Source of the DNA: an uncultured Erythrobacter sp.
GTDB taxonomy: Bacteria > Pseudomonadota > Alphaproteobacteria > Sphingomonadales > Sphingomonadaceae
Length of the DNA: 64,000 bases
Reading direction: 5' to 3'
NCBI GenBank assembly: GCA_947488325.1
Contig: CANKYZ010000001.1
Span: 558,001 to 622,000 of the forward strand
Shown: in pieces, positions 53,413-63,182 of the stretch
Position numbering within the stretch: the stretch's first letter is position 1
How the letters are laid out: each line of letters starts with the position of its first letter
Translations under genes and position numbers: made by a program
The notes under the pieces: model-generated
Told to the model about the DNA's origin: nothing
Databases searched by the model: none
Seen by the model: the letters and a program-made list of their open reading frames with translations, nothing else

Positions 53413-53772
53413 ATGCCTCGCATTAAACGCGGCGTTACCACGCGCCAGAAACATAAACGGTTACTCGAACAAGCCAAAGGCTATCGCGGCCGTCGTAAAA
53501 ACACTATTCGCGTTGCGCGCCAAGCGGTCGAAAAGGCCGGGCAGTATGCTTACCGCGACCGTAAAACGAAGAAGCGTAACTTTCGCGCTCTTTGGATTCA
53601 GCGCATCAACGCAGCTGTCCGCGCCGAAGGTCTGACATACTCGCAATTCATGCATGGCGTGAAGCTGGCTGGTATTGAACTGGACCGCAAGGTTATGGCC
53701 GATCTCGCGATGAACGAAGAGGCGGCATTCAAAACCGTTATTGCTCAGGCGAAAGCGGCACTGCCTGCATAA
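53413..53772 (+). CDS. rplT: 50S ribosomal protein L20
   Basis: 119 residues, [70 protein letters not shown], the typical L20 start with its basic N-terminal arm. Early assembly protein of the 50S subunit that in other bacteria also controls its own operon. A terminator follows 58 nt later. Confidence 0.98.
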   Translation: MPRIKRGVTTRQKHKRLLEQAKGYRGRRKNTIRVARQAVEKAGQYAYRDRKTKKRNFRALWIQRINAAVRAEGLTYSQFMHGVKLAGIELDRKVMADLAMNEEAAFKTVIAQAKAALPA

Positions 53773-53830
53773 GCGGCTCGCGAGTTGGCGCTTTCCTACA
53801 GTGCCGGATTGCAGGTAAATGAAAATATGA

Positions 53831-53863
53831 AAGGGGCTCTGGCACGCTGTGCCGGGGCCCCTT
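53831..53863 (+). terminator. Terminator-like hairpin after rplT
   Basis: A 15-bp stem AAGGGGCTCTGGCAC / GTGCCGGGGCCCCTT (with two G-T pairs) and a 3-nt loop. Only CATGTTT follows, so the T tract is poor. The position after the ribosomal operon supports a terminator role. Confidence 0.7.
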
Positions 53864-53965
53864 CATGTTTGGATCGTATTTTGGGGCCTCTCATAAACCT
53901 CACGCTTTTGGTAGGAATTCGTCACGATCCTTGTATGTTTGCGTCAATTCATCCAAGTGACGCGC

Positions 53966-54913
53966 ATGGGGAACAGCATTGGAATAGATAGCCACGGGAG
54001 CGAGGACGCGAAAGTTGTGTCCAGTGTTGAGCATTCAGTGCGCAGCCGGTTCTTTACACCGCCTCCTCAATTCGACGGATGTTTCACCACTTTCTATCAT
54101 ATGTCGCTCGACGTCGAAGACGGCGGAACAGTCCAAGATTACTTGCAGCCTGAATGGGGCAATATCCGCTTCTTCGCTGGCACTCGTCCATCAGCCCAAA
54201 TCGGCGATTCTCGGCTTTCTGGCGCACGCTTTAACGCAACTGGTCCAAGTTCGCGGCCTTGCCAGTTTGAGGTAGGCACTGCGCGGATGTGGGGGATTGG
54301 ATTCTTGCCACTGGGATGGGCGCGCTTCATCGATAAAGACGCCTACGACATGGCAAATTTGATTTGCGATGGTGCCGTGCATCCGGTTTTCGCGAAATTT
54401 GACTGCCTTGCAGACATTCTCTGCGATCCAGAGATTGATTACGAAGATCAGTTGGCTGCAATTGTCGATGCAATGGGACGGTTGATGCGGTCAAATCGCG
54501 ATGAGCCAAAGATCACTCGGATTCACGCAGCCCTTGTAAGCGGCGAACATATCGCGGTCGGTGAATTGGCTGATGTTTGCGGCATGAGTATCCGCACATT
54601 GGAGCGGGTTTGCCACCGGTATTTTGGCTTTACGCCAAAGCTGCTCATGCGCCGACAACGCTTCATGCGTAGCCTGACCAGCTTCATGCTACACCGTGGA
54701 GCTCGCTGGACTGAAGCAATGGATGGTGAATATCATGATCAATCCCAATTCACGCGCGAATTTACGCAGTTCATGACCATGACACCCAGTAAATACGCGT
54801 CACTCGATCATCCCATCCTTTCGTCATTTATGGAGGCACGTGCGCGAGTATGGGGCAGCGCGGCGCAAACATTGGACCAACCGGTTCGCGATGGGGATGC
54901 AGAGAGCGTCTAA
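53966..54913 (+). CDS. AraC-family transcriptional regulator (first of a pair)
   Basis: 315 residues from ATG 53966; a GTG at 54017 preceded by GAGGA would align better with the paralogue's length. The N-terminal ~180 residues form an unrecognised domain with VQDYLQPEWGNIRFF and FNATGPSSRPCQFEVGTARMWGIGFLPLGWARFI. The C-terminal AraC-type double helix-turn-helix has VGELADVCGMSIRTLERVCHRYFGFTPKLLMRRQRFMRSLT. Closely related to the regulator at 55053. No target gene is next to it; a sensed molecule is unknown. Confidence 0.9.
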   Translation: MGNSIGIDSHGSEDAKVVSSVEHSVRSRFFTPPPQFDGCFTTFYHMSLDVEDGGTVQDYLQPEWGNIRFFAGTRPSAQIGDSRLSGARFNATGPSSRPCQFEVGTARMWGIGFLPLGWARFIDKDAYDMANLICDGAVHPVFAKFDCLADILCDPEIDYEDQLAAIVDAMGRLMRSNRDEPKITRIHAALVSGEHIAVGELADVCGMSIRTLERVCHRYFGFTPKLLMRRQRFMRSLTSFMLHRGARWTEAMDGEYHDQSQFTREFTQFMTMTPSKYASLDHPILSSFMEARARVWGSAAQTLDQPVRDGDAESV

Positions 54914-55052
54914 GCCTACTTTGCATTGTTTGCATTTTTCTGCGGACGTTCATGACCCTATGGTGATTTTGAATATTGTGAGGCATTGCTAACTTCAGGG
55001 TCCCGCGAAATCCAATTACGGTTGCGGCATTGAGGATGGTGGAAGATGCACA

Positions 55053-55961
55053 ATGCACGTTGAATCGGGAAATTCGATCAAGATTCGATTCGCCCTACCA
55101 AATGCACAATTGCGGCCGTTTGTTACGACCTATTACTACACACAAGCGATCACCTCTCCATTAGAGCCAGTCTTGGAAGATTATCTCCATCCTGAATGGG
55201 CAAATCTTCGGTTTATGGATGCGGATTTTGCCTATGCGGCCGTCGGTGATGAACCATTGAGGCAATCGCCAGCGTTTTCAGCTACTGGGCCCACCTGCAA
55301 AGCGACCAGGTTTCGCCTCTCTTCGGGTAGAAGTTGGGGAATTGGGCTCATGCCCCTCGGTTGGGCAGCGCTGATCAGTGCTCCGGCAAGCCGTTATGCT
55401 GATCGAGTCGCAGATGGGAAGGAGGATGCCGCGTTCGCCGCCTTCCGGTCGCTTGCAGATGCGTTGTCTGCAAGCGGAGGCGATTTCGCTCAAGAACTCA
55501 CAATTATTGAACGTCACATGGTATCGTTGATCCCACATAAGACCTTGTTGGCAAGCCGTTCCTTTGAGCCTATCACCACGATCAGCACGGCATTGATTGA
55601 CCCTGACGTTTCGACAGTTGGTGCTCTTGCCGATAGGGCGTGTATGACTGTTCGATCGCTTGAACGATTATCAAAGCGCGTTTTTGGCTTCACTCCAAAA
55701 CTGCTTCTGCGCCGTCAACGTTTCCTGCGCAGTCTCGCGCAGTTCATGCTCGATCCCTCGCTCAAATGGCTGAACACACTCGATCATCAATATTATGACC
55801 AAGCCCATTTCGTCCGTGATTTCAAACAGTTTATGGGTATGAGCCCGAGCGACTACGCAAAACTCGACAAGCCGTTTTTGGCCGCAGCAGCACAGGCGCG
55901 CATGGCGATAGCGGGCGAGGCGGTCCAAGGTCTTCACGATCCGACCAAGAGCAAATCCTGA
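55053..55961 (+). CDS. AraC-family transcriptional regulator (second of a pair)
   Basis: 302 residues. Same plan as the neighbour: EDYLHPEWANLRF, FSATGPTCKATRFRLSSGRSWGIGLMPLGWAALI, then HTH (VGALADRACMTVRSLERLSKRVFGFTPKLLLRRQRFLRSLAQFML) and YYDQAHFVRDFKQFMGMSPSDYAKLD. The HTH sits near the C-terminus, and the tail ends KSKS. The two arose by duplication and sit 139 nt apart on the same strand, just ahead of pheST. Confidence 0.92.
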   Translation: MHVESGNSIKIRFALPNAQLRPFVTTYYYTQAITSPLEPVLEDYLHPEWANLRFMDADFAYAAVGDEPLRQSPAFSATGPTCKATRFRLSSGRSWGIGLMPLGWAALISAPASRYADRVADGKEDAAFAAFRSLADALSASGGDFAQELTIIERHMVSLIPHKTLLASRSFEPITTISTALIDPDVSTVGALADRACMTVRSLERLSKRVFGFTPKLLLRRQRFLRSLAQFMLDPSLKWLNTLDHQYYDQAHFVRDFKQFMGMSPSDYAKLDKPFLAAAAQARMAIAGEAVQGLHDPTKSKS

Positions 55962-56033
55962 TCATTCATCAATGCCACTTTGCATAGCGGCGCATTTGCC
56001 GCTAGCGGACCCGCCTACCTAAGCAGGCAAAAC

Positions 56034-57149
56034 ATGACCGAATTGACAACACAAAAAGACGCAAGCCTCACCGCCATTGCTGCGGCGAATACGCTCGATG
56101 CGCTTGAAGTACAGCGCGTTGCCGCACTCGGAAAAAAAGGCTGGGTTAGCCTGGCGTTAAAAACGCTTGGCCAGATGAGCCCAGATGAGCGCAAGGGTGC
56201 TGCGCCCGCGATCCAATCTGCGCGCGCGGAAGTGGCCGGTGCCATCAATACAAAAAAAGCAGAGCTTGATGCCGCTGCGCTTGAAGCCCAGCTGGCAAGC
56301 GAGGCGATCGATCTGACACTGCCCGCTCCTGAGCTGGCAAAAGGTTCAGTACATCCGGTCAGCCAAGTTATGGATGAGTTGGCAGAGATTTTCGCAGATC
56401 TTGGATTTGCGGTCGCGACCGGTCCAGAGATCGAAGACGATTGGCACAATTTCACCGCACTTAATATGAATGAGAGCCATCCTGCTCGCGCGATGCACGA
56501 CACATTCTATTTCCCTGACGCAGCAGCGGATGGCGGGAAAATGCTCCTGCGCACGCACACATCGCCTGTGCAAATCCGCAGCATGAAGGAGCAGGGTGCC
56601 CCGATACGCATAATCGCACCGGGCCGTGTATACCGCTCTGACAGCGACGCGACACACACGCCGATGTTCCATCAGGTCGAAGGTCTGGTGATCGACAAGG
56701 ATATCCATCTCGGCCATCTCAAATGGACGCTGGAAACCTTCTTTAAGGCATTCTTTGAACGCGAGGATATCGTCCTGCGCCTGCGTCCATCCTATTTCCC
56801 TTTCACAGAACCCAGCGTCGAATTTGACGTGGGTTACGCGAATGAAGGCGACCGCAGGGTTGTTGGCGGACACGGCGATGATGCCGGACATGACTGGATG
56901 GAACTGGGTGGCAGCGGGATGGTCAATTCCCGTGTGCTTGAATTCGCAGGGGTCGATCCGAATGAATATCAGGGATTTGCCTTTGGTCTCGGCATCGACC
57001 GGATTGCCATGCTCAAATACGGTATGAATGATTTGCGTGCCTTCTTTGATGGCGATCCGCGTTGGCTGGCGCATTATGGCTTTTCACCATTTGACCAACC
57101 AACGCTTTCCGCTGGTGTAGGATCGCGTGCTTCAGGAGGAGGGGCATGA
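56034..57149 (+). CDS. pheS: Phenylalanine--tRNA ligase alpha subunit
   Basis: 371 residues from ATG 56034; an in-frame start at 55980 lacks support. N-terminal coiled coil, then the class II synthetase core: motif 1 around [34 protein letters not shown], motif 2 with [24 protein letters not shown], and motif 3 with [25 protein letters not shown], plus [12 protein letters not shown]. Charges tRNA-Phe as an (alpha-beta)2 enzyme with PheT. Overlaps pheT by 4 nt (ATGA). Confidence 0.98.
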   Translation: MTELTTQKDASLTAIAAANTLDALEVQRVAALGKKGWVSLALKTLGQMSPDERKGAAPAIQSARAEVAGAINTKKAELDAAALEAQLASEAIDLTLPAPELAKGSVHPVSQVMDELAEIFADLGFAVATGPEIEDDWHNFTALNMNESHPARAMHDTFYFPDAAADGGKMLLRTHTSPVQIRSMKEQGAPIRIIAPGRVYRSDSDATHTPMFHQVEGLVIDKDIHLGHLKWTLETFFKAFFEREDIVLRLRPSYFPFTEPSVEFDVGYANEGDRRVVGGHGDDAGHDWMELGGSGMVNSRVLEFAGVDPNEYQGFAFGLGIDRIAMLKYGMNDLRAFFDGDPRWLAHYGFSPFDQPTLSAGVGSRASGGGA

Positions 57150-59524
57150 AGTTTTCCGTCACATGGCTTAAAGACCATCTCGAAACCGATGCAACCTTGT
57201 CCGAGATCACGGATTGCTTGAACGCGATTGGACTTGAGGTTGAGGGCGTTGAAGACCCGGCTGAACGGCTCGCAGGCTTCAATGTCGCCAAAGTGCTAAC
57301 TGCGGCAAAGCATCCTGACGCGGATAAGCTGCAAGTGCTGACCGTGGACACTGGCGTGGGTGATCCGCTGCAAGTAGTCTGCGGTGCGCCCAATGCGCGG
57401 GCAGGAATGCTGGGTGTGCTGGGCCAGCCGGGCGCTGTTGTGCCCTCAAACGGGATGGAATTGCGTAAGAGCGCCATTCGCGGGGTTGAGAGCAATGGTA
57501 TGATGTGCTCCGTCCGTGAATTGGAATTAGGCGAAGATCACGACGGAATTATCGAATTACCCGAAGATGCGCTGGTCGGACAAAGCTTTGCCGACTATCA
57601 TGGTTCGTCGCCCGTCATTGATGTGGCGATCACGCCCAATCGTCCGGATTGCATGGGTGTTCACGGTATTGCCCGCGACCTTGCAGCAGCCGGACTGGGT
57701 AAGTTGAAGCCGATTGCCTTCCCAAACTTCGCCGCAAGCGGAGCATGCCCGGTTGAAATTCGTACTGACGATCCAGAAGGCTGCCCTGCATTCTATGGCC
57801 GGGTCATCAAGGGTGTTAAGAACGGACCATCACCTGATTGGATTCAACGGCGACTGGCCAGCGCGGGCCAACGTCCCATTTCGCTGCTTGTTGATCTTAC
57901 GAATTATCTGATGTTGGCCTTTGGCCGCCCAGCGCATGTCTATGACCTTGCTAAGCTATCCGGTGCAGTTGTCGCGCGGCGAGCCAAGGCGGGTGAAGAA
58001 GTGCTCGCACTGAACGAGAAAACCTACACCCTTGATGAAAGCATGGTTGTGATCGCGGATGATCTTCAAGTCCATGACATTGCCGGGATCATGGGCGGTG
58101 ACGACTCGGGCGTCGCCGATGGCACCACCGAAGTGCTGCTCGAAATTGCCTATTTCGATCCGTCTCGGATCGGTGTCACTGGGCGCAAGCTCGGCCTTGC
58201 CTCGGATGCACGGACCCGGTTTGAACGCGGAGTTGATCCTACGTTCCTGAAAGACGGCCTGGACCTGCTCACCGGCTTGATTGTCGATCTGGCTGGTGGT
58301 GACGCAAGTGAAGCTGTGCAAGCCGGCATCGCTCCGAGTGAAGCGAAGCAAGTGCAGTTCGACACAGGTCTGACCGCGCGGTTGGGCGGTGTGGACGTGC
58401 CCGTAGAAGAACAGCGGCACATACTCGAAAACCTCGGTTTCACGGTCACAGGGGATTGGAATGTTACCTGCCCGCTGCGTCGCAACGATATTGACGGGCC
58501 TGCTGATCTAGTCGAAGAGATCGTGCGAATTCACGGTCTAGATGCGGTGGAAAGCACGCCGCTGCCTCGCATAGATGGTGTCGCACGCCCAACGGCAACT
58601 CCGCAGCAATTGTTGGAGCGAAAACTACGCCGGGCAGCGGCTGGCGCAGGGCTTCATGAAGCAATCACTTGGTCGTTCATTTCTGAAAAAGAAGCGGCTT
58701 CGGTCGGTGGCGGAAAATGGGTACTCGATAACCCAATAAGCGAAGATATGAAGGTCATGCGGCCATCGCTGTTGCCGGGATTGCTATCGGCAGTTCGCCG
58801 CAATGTTGATCGGGGGGCATCCTCGTTGCGTTTGTTTGAGATCGGCCTGCGTTATCTTGAAGATGGCGAACGACCGGCTCTTGTTTGTGTGCTGGCTGGC
58901 GATAAAACGCAGCGCGGCTGGAGCACGGGAAAGGCGCAGGTCTTTGACGCATTCGACGCGAAAGCCATGTGCCTGCGCCTGCTCGAGGCAGCAGGCGCTC
59001 CGGTGCATCGGTTGATGGTGATGGGGGATGCAGGAGATGTTTATCATCCCGGTCGATCAGGGACCCTGCGGCTTGGACCAAAGAACCAGTTGGCAAGTTT
59101 TGGCGCGATCCATCCTAAGGTTCTGGCAGAATTCGGGGTTGATGTTCCGGTGGTGGCTTGCGGGATTCACCTTGATGCAATCCCGACAAAGAAAACGGCG
59201 AAGGGACCTGTAAGCTTTGCGCGACCCAGTTTCACTCCGCCAACATTGCAAGCAGTGACACGAGATTTTGCTTTCTTGGTGCCCAAAGCCTTGACTGCAG
59301 GCGATCTACTACGCGCGGTGAAGAGTGCGGATAAAGCCAATATCGTCGATGCTAGGATTTTCGACCTGTTCACCGGCCAAGGCGTGCCCGAAGGCCTGAA
59401 ATCCCTCGCAATCGAAGTGAAACTGCAGCCGCAGGATAAGAGCTATAAGGAAACCGATCTGAAAACAATCACCGACAACGTGGTCGCCGCAGCCGCAAAG
59501 CTGGGGGCAGAGCTGCGCGGTTAA
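57146..59524 (+). CDS. pheT: Phenylalanine--tRNA ligase beta subunit
   Basis: 792 residues. Domains in order: an OB-fold tRNA-binding domain near the start ([25 protein letters not shown]), B3/B4 editing domain with [20 protein letters not shown]5 with [28 protein letters not shown], the synthetase-like core, and a C-terminal anticodon-binding FDX-ACB domain ([36 protein letters not shown]). Editing and tRNA contacts. Partner of pheS, same operon. Confidence 0.98.
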   Translation: MKFSVTWLKDHLETDATLSEITDCLNAIGLEVEGVEDPAERLAGFNVAKVLTAAKHPDADKLQVLTVDTGVGDPLQVVCGAPNARAGMLGVLGQPGAVVPSNGMELRKSAIRGVESNGMMCSVRELELGEDHDGIIELPEDALVGQSFADYHGSSPVIDVAITPNRPDCMGVHGIARDLAAAGLGKLKPIAFPNFAASGACPVEIRTDDPEGCPAFYGRVIKGVKNGPSPDWIQRRLASAGQRPISLLVDLTNYLMLAFGRPAHVYDLAKLSGAVVARRAKAGEEVLALNEKTYTLDESMVVIADDLQVHDIAGIMGGDDSGVADGTTEVLLEIAYFDPSRIGVTGRKLGLASDARTRFERGVDPTFLKDGLDLLTGLIVDLAGGDASEAVQAGIAPSEAKQVQFDTGLTARLGGVDVPVEEQRHILENLGFTVTGDWNVTCPLRRNDIDGPADLVEEIVRIHGLDAVESTPLPRIDGVARPTATPQQLLERKLRRAAAGAGLHEAITWSFISEKEAASVGGGKWVLDNPISEDMKVMRPSLLPGLLSAVRRNVDRGASSLRLFEIGLRYLEDGERPALVCVLAGDKTQRGWSTGKAQVFDAFDAKAMCLRLLEAAGAPVHRLMVMGDAGDVYHPGRSGTLRLGPKNQLASFGAIHPKVLAEFGVDVPVVACGIHLDAIPTKKTAKGPVSFARPSFTPPTLQAVTRDFAFLVPKALTAGDLLRAVKSADKANIVDARIFDLFTGQGVPEGLKSLAIEVKLQPQDKSYKETDLKTITDNVVAAAAKLGAELRG

Positions 59525-59542
59525 GCGCGTGGCTGATCTCCT

Positions 59543-61075
59543 ATGTCCAATTCGACCAATTCACGTCGTACCTTCGCGATCATTTCGCACCCGGATGCTG
59601 GCAAGACCACGCTGACGGAAAAGCTGTTGCTGCAAGGCGGCGCGATTCATTTGGCGGGTGAGGTCAAAGCACGCGGGCAACAACGGCGGGCGCGCTCTGA
59701 CTGGATGAAGATCGAACAGCAGCGCGGCATCTCTGTCACATCGTCAGTAATGACGTTTGAGCGTAAAGGCGTGACTTTCAATCTGCTCGATACGCCTGGA
59801 CACGAGGATTTCTCCGAAGATACCTATCGAACCCTAACCGCGGTCGATAGCGCCGTGATGGTGATCGACGCCGCTAAGGGGATTGAGCCGCAAACCCGCA
59901 AATTGTTCGAAGTGTGCCGGTTGCGCAATCTGCCGATAATCACTTTCATCAATAAGGTGGACCGCGAAGGCCGTGATCCCTTCGAAACATTGGATGAAGT
60001 TGCAGACATGCTCGCGCTCGACGTGTCCCCGCAAGGTTGGCCGATTGGGATGGGTGGGCAATTCGAAGGCGTTTTAGATTTTGCGACCGGCAATGTGAGC
60101 CGCCCCGAAGGTCCATCAAAGGAATTTCTCGGCAAGCGTGACAGTGATCCAGTCATTCCCGAAGATTTTGCAGAAGAATCAGAGCTTGCACGGGTCGGCT
60201 ACCCCGAATTTAACTTAGATGCTTTCCTCAATGGCGATCTGACCCCGGTCTATTTCGGATCGGCGCTCAAGAATTTCGGCGTTACCGAATTGATCGAAGC
60301 AATTGCCAGCTTTGCCCCGGCGCCGCGCCCGCAACCCGCAGGTGAGGAACTGGTCACACCGGACCACGACGAAGTCACGGGGTTCATCTTTAAAGTTCAG
60401 GCGAATATGGACCCTAACCACCGGGACCGGATCGCCTTTATGCGTCAGGTATCGGGCACGTTCAAACGGGGTATGAAGCTGACCCCGTCTGGGCTGGGCA
60501 AACCAATTGCGATCCATTCGCCGATTCTATTCTTCGCTCAGGACCGCGAGATCGCCGACACAGCAGAGGCGGGCGACATTATTGGCATTCCCAACCACGG
60601 CACTTTGCGGGTTGGTGATACTCTGTCTGAAAAGGATCAGGTGCGCTTTACCGGTCTGCCGAATTTCGCGCCGGAGATCCTTCGCCGTGTGCAGTTGAAA
60701 GACCCGACCAAAACCAAACAATTGCGCAAGGCATTGGATGACCTTTCCGAAGAGGGCGTCATTCAAGTGTTCTACCCCGAGATTGGCGCGCAGCACATTG
60801 TTGGCGTGGTCGGACAGCTTCAGCTTGAGGTACTAATTTCGCGGCTGTCGGCGGAATACAAAGTCGAAGCCGGCCTTGAAGCGGCACCCTTTGCAACCGC
60901 GCGCTGGGTTAAAGGTGATCAAATTGCACTCGACGAGTTTGAGGGTTTTAACCGAGCCAATCTGGCGCGCGATCGCGACGGTGATCTTGTGTTTATGGCC
61001 AAGAGCCCTTGGGATGTGAACTATCAGGTTGAGAAGAATCCTGATCTGGTCTTTTCCGCGACGAAAGAGCGCTAG
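59543..61075 (+). CDS. prfC: Peptide chain release factor 3
   Basis: 510 residues. Translational GTPase: P-loop AIISHPDAGKTTLTEKLLLQGG, switch II LLDTPGHEDFSEDTYRTLTAVDSAVMVIDAAKGIEPQTRKL and NKVD (FINKVDREGRDPFE). RF3-specific stretches include GVLDFATGNVSRPEG and TARWVKGDQIALDEFEGF. Removes RF1/RF2 from the ribosome after termination. 18 nt after pheT; may be cotranscribed, though it is not a usual partner. Confidence 0.97.
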   Translation: MSNSTNSRRTFAIISHPDAGKTTLTEKLLLQGGAIHLAGEVKARGQQRRARSDWMKIEQQRGISVTSSVMTFERKGVTFNLLDTPGHEDFSEDTYRTLTAVDSAVMVIDAAKGIEPQTRKLFEVCRLRNLPIITFINKVDREGRDPFETLDEVADMLALDVSPQGWPIGMGGQFEGVLDFATGNVSRPEGPSKEFLGKRDSDPVIPEDFAEESELARVGYPEFNLDAFLNGDLTPVYFGSALKNFGVTELIEAIASFAPAPRPQPAGEELVTPDHDEVTGFIFKVQANMDPNHRDRIAFMRQVSGTFKRGMKLTPSGLGKPIAIHSPILFFAQDREIADTAEAGDIIGIPNHGTLRVGDTLSEKDQVRFTGLPNFAPEILRRVQLKDPTKTKQLRKALDDLSEEGVIQVFYPEIGAQHIVGVVGQLQLEVLISRLSAEYKVEAGLEAAPFATARWVKGDQIALDEFEGFNRANLARDRDGDLVFMAKSPWDVNYQVEKNPDLVFSATKER

Positions 61076-61115
61076 GCAATAATCGTTGGACTTGCGAGCC
61101 AGCTCGGTTCTCTGC

Positions 61116-61997
61116 ATGGCTTTTATTATGACTACAACTGGCCCCACATCCCAGACATTCATCTCACAGCGCCTGCGTCTCAGTTATGAGGATTGGGGTG
61201 GGCGTGGCAAACCTCCGCTAGTGCTTGTGCATGGTGGACGCGACCATGCCCGTAATTGGGACTGGACAGCAGAAGCCCTACGCGATGATTATCACATTAT
61301 CGCTATCGATCACCGTGGACATGGGAACAGCGAATGGGTCTCTGACGGAAACTACAGTTCTAGCGACATGGTCTATGATCTGGCCCAGCTGATCCACCAA
61401 TTGGGCGTCGGCCCAGTGCGGATTGTGTCCCATTCGATGGGGGGAAATGTCGCACTCCGTTACACTGGAATGTTCCCCAACATGGTGACAAAACTTGTCG
61501 CGATTGAAGGGCTGGGTCCTTCGCCGGAGGTGCGGGCCAAACAACGCGAAACGCCCTATCCTCAGCGTGCCGCGGAATGGGTTGAGAAAAAGCGCAAAGC
61601 TGCCGGGCGTACGCCGCGCAAATATGAGAGTATTGAGGCGGCCTTTGCTAGGATGATTGAGGAAAATTCCTACCTCACCGAAGATCAGGCACGGCATCTC
61701 ACAATTCATGGGGTCAATCGCAATGAGGACGGCACCTATAGTTGGAAGTTCGATCCGCATTTGAACGTGTGGGGTGTTGAGGATGTGGCAGATGAATTCA
61801 TCGAAGCTACTTGGGCCGCTATCACTTGCCCCACCCTCTTACTCTATGGCGCGGATAGCTGGGCCTCTAACCCGGCGAAAGATGGTCGGATCGAGCATTT
61901 CACAACCGCCGAAGTGATTGAATTTGAAAAAGCAGGGCACTGGTTGCACCATGACCAGTTCGATAGATTCATCCGAGTGCTCCGCGATTTTCTGTAA
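61116..61997 (+). CDS. Alpha/beta hydrolase
   Basis: 293 residues from ATG 61116 (ATG 61128 is possible). Alpha/beta hydrolase fold: oxyanion segment VLVHGGRDHARNWDW, IAIDHRGHGNSEW, nucleophile elbow VSHSMGGNVALRY, a lid rich in Arg/Glu and the catalytic His region EKAGHWLHHDQFDRFIRVLRDFL. Cytoplasmic esterase or C-C hydrolase of unknown substrate. Ten residues of unrelated sequence precede the core. 40 nt after prfC. Confidence 0.9.
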   Translation: MAFIMTTTGPTSQTFISQRLRLSYEDWGGRGKPPLVLVHGGRDHARNWDWTAEALRDDYHIIAIDHRGHGNSEWVSDGNYSSSDMVYDLAQLIHQLGVGPVRIVSHSMGGNVALRYTGMFPNMVTKLVAIEGLGPSPEVRAKQRETPYPQRAAEWVEKKRKAAGRTPRKYESIEAAFARMIEENSYLTEDQARHLTIHGVNRNEDGTYSWKFDPHLNVWGVEDVADEFIEATWAAITCPTLLLYGADSWASNPAKDGRIEHFTTAEVIEFEKAGHWLHHDQFDRFIRVLRDFL

Positions 61998-62026
61998 AGC
62001 GGTACAATAATTTCAGGAGAAACAGC

Positions 62027-62596
62027 ATGGCTGAATTTTTCGATAAACTCGATCCAAAACATGTGGCGATGATCGAAAAGCAGCCGGTTTTCTTCGTCGC
62101 AACGGCCGCCACAGATGGGCGAATCAATCTGAGCCCTAAAGGCTATGACGCATTCCGAGTATTGGAACCGGGCAAGGTTGCCTATCTTGATCTCGGCGGA
62201 TCAGGGAATGAGACCCACGCCCATCTGGTCGCGTCGCAAGAGGATGCGGGGCGGATTACAATAATGTTCTGCAATTTTAATCGACCTGCTTTGATCCTGC
62301 GTATCTATGGGCGCGGTGTGCCGGTTCTGCCTCAGGATGATGGTTGGGATGATCTGGCCGCAAATTTCACCATGCTTTCGGGCACGCGGCAAATTTTCAT
62401 GATCGATATTGAGAGCGTCCAAACCAGCTGCGGCTGGGGTGTGCCGTTTATGAGCCTTGAAGGAGAGCGTGAGACCTTAAAGAAAGCGCATCGTCAATCC
62501 GACCCGGTGGAATGGGAAGCCAAGATGGCAGGGAGGACGAGCAGCATTGATGGTCTCACGACGCGCGCGACCACGCGGTATATTGCTGGTGATTGA
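62027..62596 (+). CDS. Pyridoxamine 5'-phosphate oxidase-like flavin protein
   Basis: 189 residues with AGGAGA before ATG 62027. Split-barrel flavin-binding fold: PVFFVATAATDGRINLSPKGYDAFRVLEPGKVAYLDLGGSGNETHAHL, then TIMFCNFNRPALILRIYGRGV, typical of the PNPOx-like family members that act as F420 or FMN reductases or bind heme/flavin. Substrate unknown. Follows the alpha/beta hydrolase by 29 nt in the same direction. Confidence 0.88.
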   Translation: MAEFFDKLDPKHVAMIEKQPVFFVATAATDGRINLSPKGYDAFRVLEPGKVAYLDLGGSGNETHAHLVASQEDAGRITIMFCNFNRPALILRIYGRGVPVLPQDDGWDDLAANFTMLSGTRQIFMIDIESVQTSCGWGVPFMSLEGERETLKKAHRQSDPVEWEAKMAGRTSSIDGLTTRATTRYIAGD

Positions 62597-62686
62597 ATTT
62601 CTACGCCATAACCTGACAAGGTTACTTCAAATACGGACAGAAACGCAATTGCCTGCCTAAAATGTAACCAGAGGATTAAAAATTAG

Positions 62687-62701
62687 GCACATAAGTTGTG
62701 C
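62687..62701 (+). promoter_or_regulatory. NtrC-type binding site upstream of glnK
   Basis: GCACATAAGTTGTGC matches the NtrC enhancer half-sites GCAC-N7-GTGC. It lies about 97 nt upstream of the predicted start of transcription from the sigma-54 promoter at 62765-62780, a usual enhancer distance. Confidence 0.75.
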
Positions 62702-62764
62702 GTATCAGAGGGGAGTGTGCGATTCCGCTGGTCAATCCTTGGCGATTGGCATCTTTCCGCGATA

Positions 62765-62780
62765 TGGCACGCCTCTTGCT
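62765..62780 (+). promoter_or_regulatory. Sigma-54 (-24/-12) promoter of glnK-amtB
   Basis: TGGCAC-GCCTC-TTGCT matches the RpoN consensus TGGCAC-N5-TTGCW with the invariant GG and GC 10 nt apart. Transcription would start near 62791, leaving a 36-nt leader to the glnK ATG with AAGGGGG as ribosome site. Together with the NtrC site this predicts activation under nitrogen limitation. Confidence 0.93.
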
Positions 62781-62787
62781 ACCCTAA

Positions 62788-63165
<378 letters not shown>

Positions 63166-63182
63166 TTCAGGGGAATAGAACG

